A DNA stretch of 64,000 nt. It comes from Nocardia suismassiliense (GTDB taxonomy: Bacteria > Actinomycetota > Actinomycetes > Mycobacteriales > Mycobacteriaceae). The translations under genes and the position numbers were made by a program. The notes beneath the pieces were generated by a model. The model did not search any database. It had not been told where the DNA came from and worked only from the letters and a program-made list of their open reading frames with translations. The stretch lies in the NCBI RefSeq assembly GCF_900269665.1, contig NZ_LT985361.1:8848174-8912173 (forward strand). The letters are read 5' to 3'. The first letter of the stretch is position 1. Every line of letters begins with the position of its first letter. Positions 1 to 8,942 of this stretch are shown in pieces.

Positions 1-428
1 ATGGTGATGCGCTCCTTGCGGTTGGCCGCGAACTCGGGAATGTAGGTGCACACCGGGTCTTCGAGTCGAAAAGCGCCCTGCTCCACCAGCATGAACATCA
101 CCGCCGCGGAAACTCCTTTCGCGGTGGAGAATCCGCAGAACGGGGTCTCCGGCGTCGCGAGCACCCGCACCGCGTCCGGCCCGTCGCCCGGCGCGTTCCC
201 CCACCCGTGCCCGATGGCCCGGTTCAATACGATCTTGCCGTTGCGCCGCAGGCACACCTGGATCGCGGGCGTCGTGCCCAGTCGATACCAGTCCCGCACC
301 GACTCCCACAGCGCGTCGACGTCGGCCGCGGCCAAGGCGGCCGCCGCGGGATCGTGCTCGTCGCCGACCGTGGTCACCGAGTCCAGATCCTCGGCCACCG
401 TCACCAACGTGCCAGGGAGTGCGCTCAT
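1..428 (-). CDS. Beta-lactamase-family serine hydrolase, 3' end missing
   Basis: Only the first 142 codons lie in the window; the gene runs off the left edge. The visible N-terminus reads as a class C beta-lactamase/esterase EstB-type hydrolase: a leader of about 60 residues, then VCLRRNGKIVLNRAIGHGWG, and an STAK tetrad (the SxxK nucleophile motif of this family) in GFSTAKGVSAAV. No signal peptide is visible, so it is probably cytoplasmic. Substrate cannot be inferred. The ATG is preceded by TATGCT six bases upstream, which fits a leaderless transcript. It lies 58 bp downstream of a GntR-family gene on the same strand. Confidence 0.8.
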   Translation of the reverse strand, partial: MSALPGTLVTVAEDLDSVTTVGDEHDPAAAALAAADVDALWESVRDWYRLGTTPAIQVCLRRNGKIVLNRAIGHGWGNAPGDGPDAVRVLATPETPFCGFSTAKGVSAAVMFMLVEQGAFRLEDPVCTYIPEFAANRKERIT

Positions 429-486
429 TCGCCCAGCATATCGACCATTCGGCGGCATTCCGGATCGGTCCGCGCGGGCGCGGCGC

Positions 487-1200
487 TCAGCTCGGCAGCC
501 ATCTCGCCTGCGGATGCACGATCTCGTCGAGCTGGAGCACGGCGTCGTCGGCGGCGTGCAGCGTCAGCTGACAGACCAGCACGGCGGCGGGCCTGGCCGA
601 CCCGAGCACGCGCCGCTCGTCGGCGGTGGCGAGCCGGGCGCCGACCCGGTCGCGCAGGTAGGCGACCCGCAGACCGGTCACCGATTCGAGATAGCGCAGA
701 GTGCCGCCGGGCAGGCGTTCGGTCCGCAACAACAAGGGCGCCACTGCGGCGAGCGCGCCGTCGAACCAGGACGTCGCGAGCTCGGCACCGCCGGATCCGT
801 TGCCCGTCAACCGCTTTCGCATGATCACCGGCCTGCCGCTCGGCAGTGCCAGCACCTCGGCGACCGGGGCGGGCGCGGCGACGAGGGCGGCCGCCAGCAC
901 GGTCACCGACTCGTCCTCGGCATACGCCGAACCGTAGCGCGGCACTTGCTCGCGCAGCACCGGACCGCCGGTCCGGTCGGCCACATAGGTCCCGGAGCCG
1001 CGCCGGGACTCCACAATTCCCTGCTGCCGCAACGTATTCAGCGCCTTGGCCGCGGTCGGCCTGGCCACCTGCCATTGGGCGGCGAGTTCGCGTTCGGAGG
1101 GCCCCTCGGCCCCCGCCGCGAGCTCACCGCGCTCGATGCGATCGCGGAGGTACTCCGATATCCGCAGATATTTCGGCAGTACTTCATCGATTTCGGGCAC
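487..1200 (-). CDS. GntR-family transcriptional regulator (HutC/UTRA type)
   Basis: The N-terminal about 70 residues are a GntR winged helix (YLRISEYLRDRIERGEL, PSERELAAQW, TAAKALNTLRQQGIVESRRG); the rest is a UTRA-type ligand-binding domain with a typical promoter-proximal small-molecule fold. UTRA regulators are usually repressors of nearby catabolic genes. The chosen GTG at 1200 puts the protein start just before the winged helix and has an AGAGG ribosome-binding site seven bases upstream; an ATG at 1260 would add 20 basic residues that look unlike protein. It precedes the serine hydrolase on the same strand, a possible target. Ligand unknown. Confidence 0.85.
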   Translation of the reverse strand: MPEIDEVLPKYLRISEYLRDRIERGELAAGAEGPSERELAAQWQVARPTAAKALNTLRQQGIVESRRGSGTYVADRTGGPVLREQVPRYGSAYAEDESVTVLAAALVAAPAPVAEVLALPSGRPVIMRKRLTGNGSGGAELATSWFDGALAAVAPLLLRTERLPGGTLRYLESVTGLRVAYLRDRVGARLATADERRVLGSARPAAVLVCQLTLHAADDAVLQLDEIVHPQARWLPS

Positions 1201-1396
1201 CGGGTCGCCTCTCTGCGCACACCGCCGCCGGCCGCCGCAGGCCGGCGAAGAATGCAACAATCGTGCCCCACATCACAGGCACAGCGCGAGACCAAGCCGG
1301 TCCCCAGAGGGGTTACCGCCCGGTAGAGTGCCCATCCAGTACGGCACTGCGCCAGCGGACCGAACAGCCAGTGGACCGAACAGAGGGGGTTCCCAG

Positions 1397-1789
1397 ATGG
1401 CGGTACCGGACACCGGCCAGGGGACGGCGAGGCAACTGTACGCGGCGGCCACCGGGGCGAGTGGGGATCGGCCGTTCGAGCTGGCCACCGACGTCGCCGA
1501 GAATCTCGCCGCCGCGTGCGATCAACTCGTCGAGGACCTGCACCGGGCCATGGCCACCGGGCAGCTGGTGACCGAGGTGACCGGATTTCCGAATCTGCCT
1601 AGCGGCCAAGGCCTTACCCGCGGCTTCGGCGGCAAGGGCAGGCAGTACCTCGATACGCTGGCCGCCTTCCAGGAGACGGCGCTGCTGTTCAAGGCCGCGT
1701 ACCTGGCGGCGGGCAAGAAGTTCGCCGACGCCGAAGCCGCGCACAAGGCCGCCCTGGACCTGGTCGCCGAACACTTAGAGGCACGATGA
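1397..1789 (+). CDS. Small helical ESX-associated hypothetical protein
   Basis: 130 residues, strongly helical, with two predicted helices separated by a Gly/Pro-rich turn (GFPNLPSGQGLTRGFGGKG). This layout resembles the helical hairpins of WXG100/PE-type secretion partners, but the WxG motif itself is not in this turn. It has an AGAGGGGG ribosome-binding site. It is followed by a PPE-like protein and an EspG homologue, so it is probably the third member of an ESX-substrate operon. Assignment as a PE-like partner is inference from neighbours and shape. Confidence 0.6.
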   Translation: MAVPDTGQGTARQLYAAATGASGDRPFELATDVAENLAAACDQLVEDLHRAMATGQLVTEVTGFPNLPSGQGLTRGFGGKGRQYLDTLAAFQETALLFKAAYLAAGKKFADAEAAHKAALDLVAEHLEAR

Positions 1790-1873
1790 ACCATCCTCGC
1801 GTCGGGCCGCAGGCGTGCTCCGGCACCACACCGGGCCCGGCCGGGCGCCGTCGAGCGGGCTGAGGGGATCGCC

Positions 1874-2512
1874 GTGGCAGACTCCGCCGCCCGCGCGGCC
1901 GCCGAGCACATCCGCCAGGAACTGGCCGGATTACGCTCCGGCACCACCGATCCCGCGTACGCGCCGGAGCGGGAACGATTCGGCTCCTACAGCCACCAGG
2001 AGATCTGGGACCTGGTCCACGAAGCGCTCGACCCGGCGGCGCTGGGCCATGCATCAGCGGTGTGGCAGTCCAACGCGGACGCGATAGCCGAAGCGTTCCA
2101 AGCCTTTTCCGACACCGCCAACCGGGAATTCGCCCGCTGGTCGGGCCGCGCCGCCGACGCCGCATTACGGGCGACCCGGCAATTCGTGCTCGCCGGTACC
2201 GACGCCCACGACGTATGCCGGGCGGTCGCGCGCCTGCTCGAGCTCAATTGCGATGCCGCGCAGGCGATCCGGGCCGCAATTCCACCGCCCGTGCCGTATC
2301 GGCCGCTGGACGATCCGGCCGCCGAAGCGGTGTACGGCGGCAAGCGGCGCATGGCGCACGACAGCGCGGCGGCCGATATCGAGGCCGATGTCCGGGACAC
2401 GATGACCTACGTCTACGCCCCGACCATGCCCGCCTCCGGAAACCACGTGCCGCGCTTCACCCCACCACCCGAGGGGCCACTGCCCGCGGGCGATGGGGGC
2501 GCCGGACAGTGA
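1874..2512 (+). CDS. PPE/WXG100-like ESX secretion-associated protein
   Basis: 212 residues. The N-terminal 150 are helical with HASAVWQSNADAI and a W-x-G turn in FARWSGRAADAA, the pattern of PPE and WXG100 domains that pair with a small partner and are recognised by EspG. The C-terminal 60 residues are Pro-rich and ends with a Gly-rich tail. GTG start with GAGGGG upstream. It overlaps the EspG gene by four bases (GTGA), so translation is coupled. No ESX core component (EccA-E, MycP) is present in the window. Confidence 0.7.
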   Translation: MADSAARAAAEHIRQELAGLRSGTTDPAYAPERERFGSYSHQEIWDLVHEALDPAALGHASAVWQSNADAIAEAFQAFSDTANREFARWSGRAADAALRATRQFVLAGTDAHDVCRAVARLLELNCDAAQAIRAAIPPPVPYRPLDDPAAEAVYGGKRRMAHDSAAADIEADVRDTMTYVYAPTMPASGNHVPRFTPPPEGPLPAGDGGAGQ

Positions 2513-3237
2513 AATGGGTGCTCACCCCGGACGAGTTCTCGCATGTCTGGGAAAACGAAACCAGCCTCGACCGCAGGCCCTACCCGGTCAACATGGTGCC
2601 CGCGGCCACCGTGCGCACCGAATCCGAGTACGCCGCATTGCGTTTGCCGCAGCGCTTCGCCCGCCAGGCCGACCCCGACCTGGCCGCCGCCCTCATGCTG
2701 TGCGGGCGCTCCGACGCGACCACCATCACCGTCGCAGGCGAGCGGAATACGCCCCCGCGCAACGGGTCCGGCGCCGACACCGAGCGCATCCTCGCCTTCG
2801 CCGCGGTGGTGCACAACCATGCGGGCATCCTGGTCGCCACCCCGGAGAAGGTGACCGTGCTGATGTGCCACGCCCGCGCGGTCGGCGAGCGCCTGGTGCA
2901 GATCATCGGCTCGGCCCCGGCCGGTCGGCTCACCGCCATGCGGGAGCCGCAGGACGCGGTGCTGGCCCCGGACCGCACCGAGCCGTTCGGCACCAACGGC
3001 CATCGCGGCGCCGCCCGATTCCGGCAGACGCTGCGCAAGCCGGTGGACGGGCGCGGGTTCCTGACCGTCACCGTGGAACCCGACAATCCGATGTCGCCGC
3101 CGACGCGCCATCGCACCTGGCTCGATTTCACCGGCGACGGGCGCTACCTGCTGACCACGTCCCAGGACCTCATCCTCACCCCGGTCTCCGACGACGACTT
3201 CGCGGCCCAGCTGATCGGGCTCGCGCACATCCGCTGA
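2509..3237 (+). CDS. EspG-family ESX chaperone
   Basis: 242 residues starting GTG at the overlap with the preceding stop. The N-terminal WVLTPDEFSHVWE and the alternating strands with hydrophobic HNHAGILVATPEKVTVL and the C-terminal RTWLDFTGDGRYLLTTSQ are typical of the EspG family, cytosolic chaperones that bind the tip of PE-PPE-type heterodimers and deliver them to a type VII secretion ATPase. Lying directly after a PPE-like gene supports this. A longer upstream reading frame exists but would cover the PPE-like gene. Confidence 0.8.
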   Translation: MKWVLTPDEFSHVWENETSLDRRPYPVNMVPAATVRTESEYAALRLPQRFARQADPDLAAALMLCGRSDATTITVAGERNTPPRNGSGADTERILAFAAVVHNHAGILVATPEKVTVLMCHARAVGERLVQIIGSAPAGRLTAMREPQDAVLAPDRTEPFGTNGHRGAARFRQTLRKPVDGRGFLTVTVEPDNPMSPPTRHRTWLDFTGDGRYLLTTSQDLILTPVSDDDFAAQLIGLAHIR

Positions 3238-3267
3238 GGCGCGGGCCCGCTGTGGTAGTTGTGTGAG

Positions 3268-4116
3268 ATGGCGAAGAAGCACTGGTCCGTTCCGGCCACC
3301 GAGGCGCTGAAAGCCGATGGCTTGAAGATCGCCGACCTGGACACCTCCGGCACGCCCGGATTCGACGGTGACAAGGCGGCCGGACAGGAGCTGCTCGCCG
3401 AGCGCACCGCGGTGCTGTCGGGTCTGCAGGAAAAGCTTTATGCCAATGGACGATCCGGCGATCTGCGCAATGTGCTGCTGGTCTTGCAGGGCATGGACAC
3501 GGCGGGCAAGGGCGGCATCGTCCGGCACGTCATCGGCTCGGTCGATCCGCAGGGCGTCGACCACCACGCGTTCGGGGTGCCGACCGAGGAGGAGCAGCGC
3601 CACCACTACCTGTGGCGCATCCGCAACGCGTTGCCGCGCGGCGGCCAGCTCGGCGTCTTCGACCGCTCGCACTACGAGGACGTGCTGGTGGTGCGGGTAC
3701 ACAACCTGGTTCCGCAGAAGGAGTGGGAACCGCGCTACGACGAGATCAACACCTTCGAGCGCGAACTCGTGGACGAAGGCACCACGCTGGTGAAGGTCGC
3801 CATGTTCGTCTCCCTCGACGAACAGAAGAAGCGGTTGATGGAACGCCTGGAACGACCGGACAAATACTGGAAGTTCAACCCCTCCGACATCGATGAGCGC
3901 GGCTTCTGGCCCGCCTACCAAGAGGCCTACCAGGCCATGCTCGACCGCACGTCCACCGACTACGCCCCCTGGCACGTCATCCCGGCCGACCGCAAATGGT
4001 TCTCCCGCCTGGCCGTCACCGAACTGCTCATCGACGCCCTGACCGGCCTCGACCTCGATTGGCCGCCGGCCAATTTCGATGTCGCCGAACAAAAGCGCCG
4101 CCTCGCCCAAGCCTGA
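3268..4116 (+). CDS. ppk2: Polyphosphate kinase 2 (PPK2 family)
   Basis: 282 residues. Transfers phosphate between polyphosphate and nucleotides in the cytosol. Seen: Walker A in GMDTAGKGGIVRH, the Walker B/lid segment FDRSHYEDVLVVRVH, and the lid arginine region RRLMERLERPDKYWKFNP-type sequence (KKRLMERLERPDKYWKFNP). Length is typical of single-domain PPK2. The ATG at 3268 (MAKKHW) is preferred over a TTG three codons upstream. It stands alone and ends convergent with the luciferase-like gene seven bases away. Subclass and nucleotide preference cannot be told by eye. Confidence 0.9.
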   Translation: MAKKHWSVPATEALKADGLKIADLDTSGTPGFDGDKAAGQELLAERTAVLSGLQEKLYANGRSGDLRNVLLVLQGMDTAGKGGIVRHVIGSVDPQGVDHHAFGVPTEEEQRHHYLWRIRNALPRGGQLGVFDRSHYEDVLVVRVHNLVPQKEWEPRYDEINTFERELVDEGTTLVKVAMFVSLDEQKKRLMERLERPDKYWKFNPSDIDERGFWPAYQEAYQAMLDRTSTDYAPWHVIPADRKWFSRLAVTELLIDALTGLDLDWPPANFDVAEQKRRLAQA

Positions 4117-4122
4117 CCCCGT

Positions 4123-4983
4123 TCACACGAGCGGGCGGACCTGCTCGGCGACGAAGCGGACGAAGCCCTCGGGATCCGGCTCGTCGGCCGTCGGCAGGAC
4201 GATGACAGTCGCGGCACCCGCCTCGGCCAGTGCACGCACCGCGGCGGCCACGGCGTGCGCGTCACCGGCGACGCCGGCGCCGGGCGCGTGCTGCGGGGTG
4301 CGTTCGGCGGCCAGCCTGGCCGCGGCGTCCGGGCCGGTGGCGGCCAGCAGACTCGCGACGATCACATGCTCGTCGGTGCGCCCCGCCGCGGCGCGGCCCT
4401 GCTCGATCAGCGCCCGCGCGGCGCGCACACCGTCGGCATCGGTGATCGAATCCAGCAGCGTCCCATCGGCGTGCGCGCCACACAGCTCGATCGAGCGCGG
4501 TCCGCGGGCGCCCGCGTAGATCCGCGGCGGTGCGAGCGGCGGCCAATCCAGCGCTACGTCGTCGAGCTGGACGTAGCGACCCGAGGTGGTGACCCGTTCG
4601 CCGGCGAGCAACGCGCGCAACGCGTCCAGATATTCACCGAGCAGCGTGACTGGGGACGCCACCCGCGCCCCCACTTGCCCCATCCAGTCCTGCACGCCGT
4701 GTCCGACGCCGAGCTGCACCCGATCGGGGAACAGGCGATAGAGCGTGGCGGCCTCCATTGCGGTCAGCGCCACGTTCCGCAGCGGCACCGGGAGCAGCCC
4801 GATACCAACACCCAGCCGCTCGGTCCATGCCAGAACCGCAGCGGCACTGGCGATTCCGCTCTCCAGGAAACAGTCCTCCCAGAGCCAGAGCTGGTCGAGC
4901 CCGGCCGCCTCCGCGGCCATGGCCACGGCACGCAGCCGTTCCGGCGGATTCTGCGGGCGAAATACGGCACCGAGGACAGTCAT
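4123..4983 (-). CDS. LLM-class flavin-dependent oxidoreductase
   Basis: Luciferase-like monooxygenase fold, probably F420- or FMN-dependent, cytosolic. Seen: N-terminal MTVLGAVFRPQNPPERLR, LPVPLRNVALTAMEAATL and FPDRVQLGVGHGVQDWM, all standard segments of the TIM-barrel family; C-terminal PDPEGFVRFVAEQVRPLV. Length (286) is a little short for the family but complete. ATG at 4983 chosen; a TTG ten codons upstream is also open. No neighbour suggests the substrate. Confidence 0.85.
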   Translation of the reverse strand: MTVLGAVFRPQNPPERLRAVAMAAEAAGLDQLWLWEDCFLESGIASAAAVLAWTERLGVGIGLLPVPLRNVALTAMEAATLYRLFPDRVQLGVGHGVQDWMGQVGARVASPVTLLGEYLDALRALLAGERVTTSGRYVQLDDVALDWPPLAPPRIYAGARGPRSIELCGAHADGTLLDSITDADGVRAARALIEQGRAAAGRTDEHVIVASLLAATGPDAAARLAAERTPQHAPGAGVAGDAHAVAAAVRALAEAGAATVIVLPTADEPDPEGFVRFVAEQVRPLV

Positions 4984-5173
4984 CCCACCATTCCTACTCG
5001 GCGGGTCCGACAACGCACGAGATTCGCGGCCGCGTCAGCGCCCGATATTTCGGAATCTCTCAGGTTGACCCACGATGATGTGGCCGTGGCCCGACCACGC
5101 GGGGACGAGTTTCGCTCTCTACCATCGTGGCGGCAGGTACCGGCAGTCGAGCGAAAGGCGTGGTGAACGCACG

Positions 5174-5950
5174 GTGAGCAAGAACCCGGGTGGGAAGAAG
5201 AATCCGCTGCTGGCGGCGGATCGCGCCGACCGCAACCGCAAGATCTTCATCCAGGTGGCCGTGGCCGCCGTACTGGTCGCGCTCATCGCGGCGATCGGTA
5301 TCGGTGTCGCGGTGAAGAAGGCCCGCAGGGACGACCCGGGGCCGAGCCCGGCCATCGCGGCGGCCGCGAACCAGAACGGGTCGGGCATCACCGGAACGAT
5401 CACCGACAACGGCGCCATCCGGATCGGCAAGCCCGATGCGAAGGTCACCGTCCGGGTCGTCGCCGACCTGCAGTGCCCCGCCTGCAAGGCCTTCGAAGAG
5501 GCCAACGGCAAGGTGCTCGACGAGGCCGTGCAGAACGGTACCGCCGTGGTCGAGTACAACGTGATCGCGTTCCTGGACAAGGCCTCCAGCACGCGTTACT
5601 CGACGCGCGCGGCGAACGCCTCCTACTGCGTCGCCGAGGCGGACCCGTCGAAGTACATCTCCTGGGTGTCGGCGATGTTCGCCCAGCAGCCCGCGGAGGG
5701 CGGCGCGGGCCTGACCGACGACAAGCTGGTGCAGATCGCGAAGGCCGCGGGCTACCCGGATTCGGTGGCGAGCTGCATCACGGATGTGAAGTACGACAAG
5801 TACATCCAGGCCCGCACCGATGAGGTGCTCAACAGCGGCATCAAGTCGACCCCGTCGGTCTTCGTCAACGGCAAGCAGATCCAGTCGAGCCAAGAGCTCA
5901 TGGGACCCGGCGGCCTCGCACCCGTGATCGCCGCCGCCGCGGCGCAGTGA
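5174..5950 (+). CDS. Membrane-anchored DsbA-like thiol oxidoreductase
   Basis: 258 residues, GTG start. A cytoplasmic basic N-terminus, one membrane helix (residues about 24-44, IFIQVAVAAVLVALIAAIGI), then an extracytoplasmic thioredoxin fold with a CPAC active site in VADLQCPACKAF near residue 100 and the cis-Pro loop in TPSVFVNGK. It introduces disulfides into exported proteins. The stop overlaps the start of the VKOR gene by four bases (GTGA); VKOR re-oxidises such DsbA proteins, so the two form a functional pair, as described for mycobacteria. Confidence 0.9.
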   Translation: MSKNPGGKKNPLLAADRADRNRKIFIQVAVAAVLVALIAAIGIGVAVKKARRDDPGPSPAIAAAANQNGSGITGTITDNGAIRIGKPDAKVTVRVVADLQCPACKAFEEANGKVLDEAVQNGTAVVEYNVIAFLDKASSTRYSTRAANASYCVAEADPSKYISWVSAMFAQQPAEGGAGLTDDKLVQIAKAAGYPDSVASCITDVKYDKYIQARTDEVLNSGIKSTPSVFVNGKQIQSSQELMGPGGLAPVIAAAAAQ

Positions 5951-6513
5951 TCACCGCCCCGCCCCGGGCCGCCTGGATCCTTCTGCTCGGTGGGCTGGCC
6001 GGCTGGCTGGCCTCGGTGGCGCTGACCGTCGAGCGGTTCAAGCTGTTCACCGAGCCGGGCTACACCCCGTCGTGCAGCATCAATCCGATCCTGTCCTGCG
6101 GTTCGGTGATGGTGACCGAGCAGGCCGCGGTGTTCGGGTTCCCGAACCCGCTCATCGGCATCGTCGGCTTCTCGGTGCTGGTCACCCTCGGGGTGCTGTC
6201 GGTGGTCGGGGTGGGGTTCCCGCAATGGATCTGGGGCGGGCTGTGGCTCGGCCTCGCGGCCGGGGTCGGCTTCGTCTGCTGGCTGATCTTCCAGAGCCTG
6301 TACCGGATCAACGCGCTGTGCCCGTACTGCATGGTGGTGTGGGCGGTCATCACCCCGCTGCTCGCGGTGGTCACCGATCAGCTCTGGGGCGGGTCACGCG
6401 GCCCGCTGCGGGTGCTCGCGGAGTGGCGCTGGACCATTGTCGCGCTGTTCTACGCGGTGGTGTTGTTGCTGATCTTCCTGCGGTTCCAGGATTACTGGCT
6501 GTCGCTGGTCTAG
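5947..6513 (+). CDS. Vitamin K epoxide reductase (VKOR) family protein
   Basis: 188 residues, four or five membrane helices. Conserved cysteines are visible as two pairs: SCSINPILSCG in the extracytoplasmic loop, and the redox CxxC in NALCPYCMVVW. Bacterial VKOR replaces DsbB and passes electrons from DsbA to menaquinone. Start GTG overlaps the DsbA stop, so the pair is translationally coupled. The stop codon at 6511-6513 overlaps the end of the convergent protease PDZ tail on the other strand. Confidence 0.92.
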   Translation: MITAPPRAAWILLLGGLAGWLASVALTVERFKLFTEPGYTPSCSINPILSCGSVMVTEQAAVFGFPNPLIGIVGFSVLVTLGVLSVVGVGFPQWIWGGLWLGLAAGVGFVCWLIFQSLYRINALCPYCMVVWAVITPLLAVVTDQLWGGSRGPLRVLAEWRWTIVALFYAVVLLLIFLRFQDYWLSLV

Positions 6514-6659
6514 TTCGGCGTGCCCAGCGCGAGCACCAGGGTGACCGTGCGACGGCCGCCCGCGGCGTCGAGGATCTCGAGCTCGATCGTGTCGTGCGGC
6601 TTGTGCACGTTGATCGCCGCGTGCAGCGCGCGAGCCGAGGTGATCACGCGACCGTTCAC
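6510..6659 (-). pseudogene. Out-of-frame C-terminal PDZ segment of the S1C protease
   Basis: Reading from the GTG at 6659 gives VNGRVITSARALHAAI, then HDTIELEILDAAGG and VTLVLALGTPN before TAG at 6510-6512. This is the expected second half of a PDZ domain. Joining it to the upstream frame needs one extra G/C in the GGCC at 6660-6663, restoring GEVIRAVNGR. With the join the protease would be about 363 residues, normal for the family, and its stop would overlap the convergent VKOR stop. Confidence 0.75.
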
Positions 6660-7597
6660 GGCCTGATCACCTCGCCGCGCGCGAGCCCCGCCGCGTAGGC
6701 GGGTAGCCCGTAGAGCGCCAGATCTATCCGTGCCCCACTCGGTTTCGCGTCGGTGGTCAGCACGCCGAGCGTTGCCGTCGGGCCGATGTGCACGGTGTCG
6801 GTCGGGATGCCGGAACGGATCTGCTCGACCACTCGCATGGCGGTATCGATCGGTACCGCATAGCCGTTCGGCGGTCTGCTCGCCGCGCGCGCCGGATCGC
6901 CCGACGCCGCGGCGATCACGCCGACCACCGCACCCTCGCGATCGGCCAGCGCACCGCCGGATTGTCCCGAGCTGACCGCCGCGGCGACCTCGAGCATCCC
7001 GGTGAGCGGCTTGCGGGACAGGTCGGCGGAGTTCAACGCGACGATGGTGCTGTCCAGATCGGTGAGGGTGCCCTGGATCGCCGTCGGCGTACCGCCGAGC
7101 CCGCCCGCGTTGCCGATGGCCAGCACCTCGTCGCGCACCCGCACGCCGGCCGAGCTGCCGATGCGGGCGGTCACCAGATCGGCCGCGCCGGACAGCGCGA
7201 GCAGCGCGATATCGACGCCCGCGTCGTAACCGAGCACGACAGCGTCGTAGGTGCGCCCGTTGCCCACATCGGTGACGCGCACCGTGTCCGCGCCTTTGAC
7301 CACATGATGGCTGGTCAGCACCTGACCGTCAGGGGTGAGCACGATGCCCGAACCGGCGGCGCCGAGCCCGAACGGCGCGGCCGACGCGCTGATATCCACC
7401 AGCGCCGGGTCGACCACAGCGGCGACGGCCAGCGGGTCCAGCGGCGGCGGGGGCTGCTCGATGATCGGCGCGGGCAGCTCGCTCGCCGCGGTCGGCCAGC
7501 CCGGCAATTCGCCCCGGTAACCGAGGAATCCGGCCACGGCGAGCAGCGCGGCGACGATCATCGCCAGCGCGCGGCCCCCATACCGTTGCTCATTCAT
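6656..7597 (-). CDS. HtrA/S1C-type serine protease, PDZ domain cut by frameshift
   Basis: 313 residues: a signal-anchor helix (about residues 10-28), a Pro-rich spacer with PPPPLDPL, then a trypsin-like domain with the full triad, His in TSHHVVKGAD, Asp in YDAGVDIALL, Ser in VSSGQSGGAL. It acts outside the membrane, as a PepD/HtrA-like protease. The frame stops after GLARGEVIRP in the middle of the PDZ carboxylate-binding region; the rest of the PDZ is intact in the next frame (see the following feature). ATG at 7597 chosen because of GGAG just upstream; an ATG at 7618 is possible. Either a natural truncation or a one-base sequence error. Confidence 0.85.
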   Translation of the reverse strand: MNEQRYGGRALAMIVAALLAVAGFLGYRGELPGWPTAASELPAPIIEQPPPPLDPLAVAAVVDPALVDISASAAPFGLGAAGSGIVLTPDGQVLTSHHVVKGADTVRVTDVGNGRTYDAVVLGYDAGVDIALLALSGAADLVTARIGSSAGVRVRDEVLAIGNAGGLGGTPTAIQGTLTDLDSTIVALNSADLSRKPLTGMLEVAAAVSSGQSGGALADREGAVVGVIAAASGDPARAASRPPNGYAVPIDTAMRVVEQIRSGIPTDTVHIGPTATLGVLTTDAKPSGARIDLALYGLPAYAAGLARGEVIRP

Positions 7598-7772
7598 CGC
7601 ACTCCGCCTCGATGCCATGCGAATTTTATTGTGGCCGGAGATCTTCACCGTAGATCGAAATCAGGTCGATGACCGCCGCTGCCCGCCGAAATACCCGCGT
7701 GTTCGTAATTCAGGCGTGTCCGTTATGTGTCATGTTTGGCAAGTGGAGGCATGCGGCGGTAGGCATGTATGC

Positions 7773-8825
7773 ATGACCAATGCTGCTGCGTACGCTCTAT
7801 CCACACCTGATGGCGCATTCGAGAAGGTGACGATCGAACGCAGGGACCTGGGTCCGCGCGACGTGCTGATCGACATCAAATTCGCGGGTATCTGCCATTC
7901 CGACATTCACACCGCGCGCGACGAGTGGGGCGGCACCAAGTACCCCTGCGTACCGGGTCACGAGATCGCGGGCCTGGTCGCGGCGGTGGGGTCCGAGGTG
8001 AGCAAATATCAGGTCGGCGACCGCGTCGGGGTCGGTTGCATGGTCAATTCCTGCGGTAAGTGCGGACCGTGTCTGGCCGACGAGGAGCAGTACTGCACCC
8101 GCGGCGCGACCATGACCTACAACACGCCCGTCGATCCGGCCGTGCAGGCCGGCGGGTACACCATGGGCGGGTACTCCACCCAGATCGTGGTGACCGAGAA
8201 CTTCGTCGTCGGCATCCCCGAGGGCATCGGGCTCGACCAGGCCGCACCCCTGCTGTGCGCGGGCGTCACCCTGTTCTCGCCGCTGCGGCACTGGAACGCC
8301 GGGCCCGGCAAGAAGGTGGCCATCATCGGCATGGGCGGCCTCGGGCACGTCGGGGTGAAGATCGCCGCCGCGCTCGGCGCCGAGGTGACCGTGCTCAGCC
8401 ACTCGCTGAGCAAGCAGGACGACGGCAAGCGGTTCGGCGCCAGTCACTACTACGCGACCAGCGACCGGCAGACCTTCCGCGAGCTGCGCGGCCGGTTCGA
8501 CCTCATCCTCAACACCGTCTCGGCCGACCTGCCGATCGACGACTACCTCAAGCTGCTGAACCTGGACGGCACCCTGGTGATCCTCGGCCTCCCGGAGAAC
8601 CCGATGACCGTCAAGCCGTTCACCATCGCGGGCTATCGGCGCTCGCTGGCCGGGTCGATGATCGGTGGCCTGGCGCAGACCCAGGAGATGCTGAACTTCT
8701 GCGCCGAACACGGCATCGGCGCGGAGATCGAGGTGATCTCCGCCGACGAGATCGACGGCGCCTACGACCGCGTGGTCGCCAGCGACGTGCGCTACCGCTT
8801 CGTCATCGACGTGTCGACCATCTGA
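7773..8825 (+). CDS. Zinc-dependent NAD(P) alcohol dehydrogenase (AdhC type)
   Basis: 350 residues, cytosolic. Medium-chain dehydrogenase of the cinnamyl/AdhC class: catalytic zinc ligands in FAGICHSDIHTA and PGHEIAGLV, four structural zinc cysteines in SCGKCGPC followed by EEQYC, a Rossmann glycine motif IGMGGLGHVG, and the family segment GGYTMGGYSTQIVV. It would reduce aldehydes with NADPH. ATG 7773 (MTNAAAYAL) is chosen; upstream in-frame codons contain Cys/His-rich non-conserved sequence. It stands alone. Confidence 0.92.
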   Translation: MTNAAAYALSTPDGAFEKVTIERRDLGPRDVLIDIKFAGICHSDIHTARDEWGGTKYPCVPGHEIAGLVAAVGSEVSKYQVGDRVGVGCMVNSCGKCGPCLADEEQYCTRGATMTYNTPVDPAVQAGGYTMGGYSTQIVVTENFVVGIPEGIGLDQAAPLLCAGVTLFSPLRHWNAGPGKKVAIIGMGGLGHVGVKIAAALGAEVTVLSHSLSKQDDGKRFGASHYYATSDRQTFRELRGRFDLILNTVSADLPIDDYLKLLNLDGTLVILGLPENPMTVKPFTIAGYRRSLAGSMIGGLAQTQEMLNFCAEHGIGAEIEVISADEIDGAYDRVVASDVRYRFVIDVSTI

Positions 8826-8942
8826 GGTAATACCGCGGAACCGGTCCGATCACCGAAACGGACGCGGGACGGCGACATATTTCCGCGGATACCTTCCAGA
8901 TCCACGCAACTTTCCGGAGCACTCGGAAGAAATGGATCTGGC

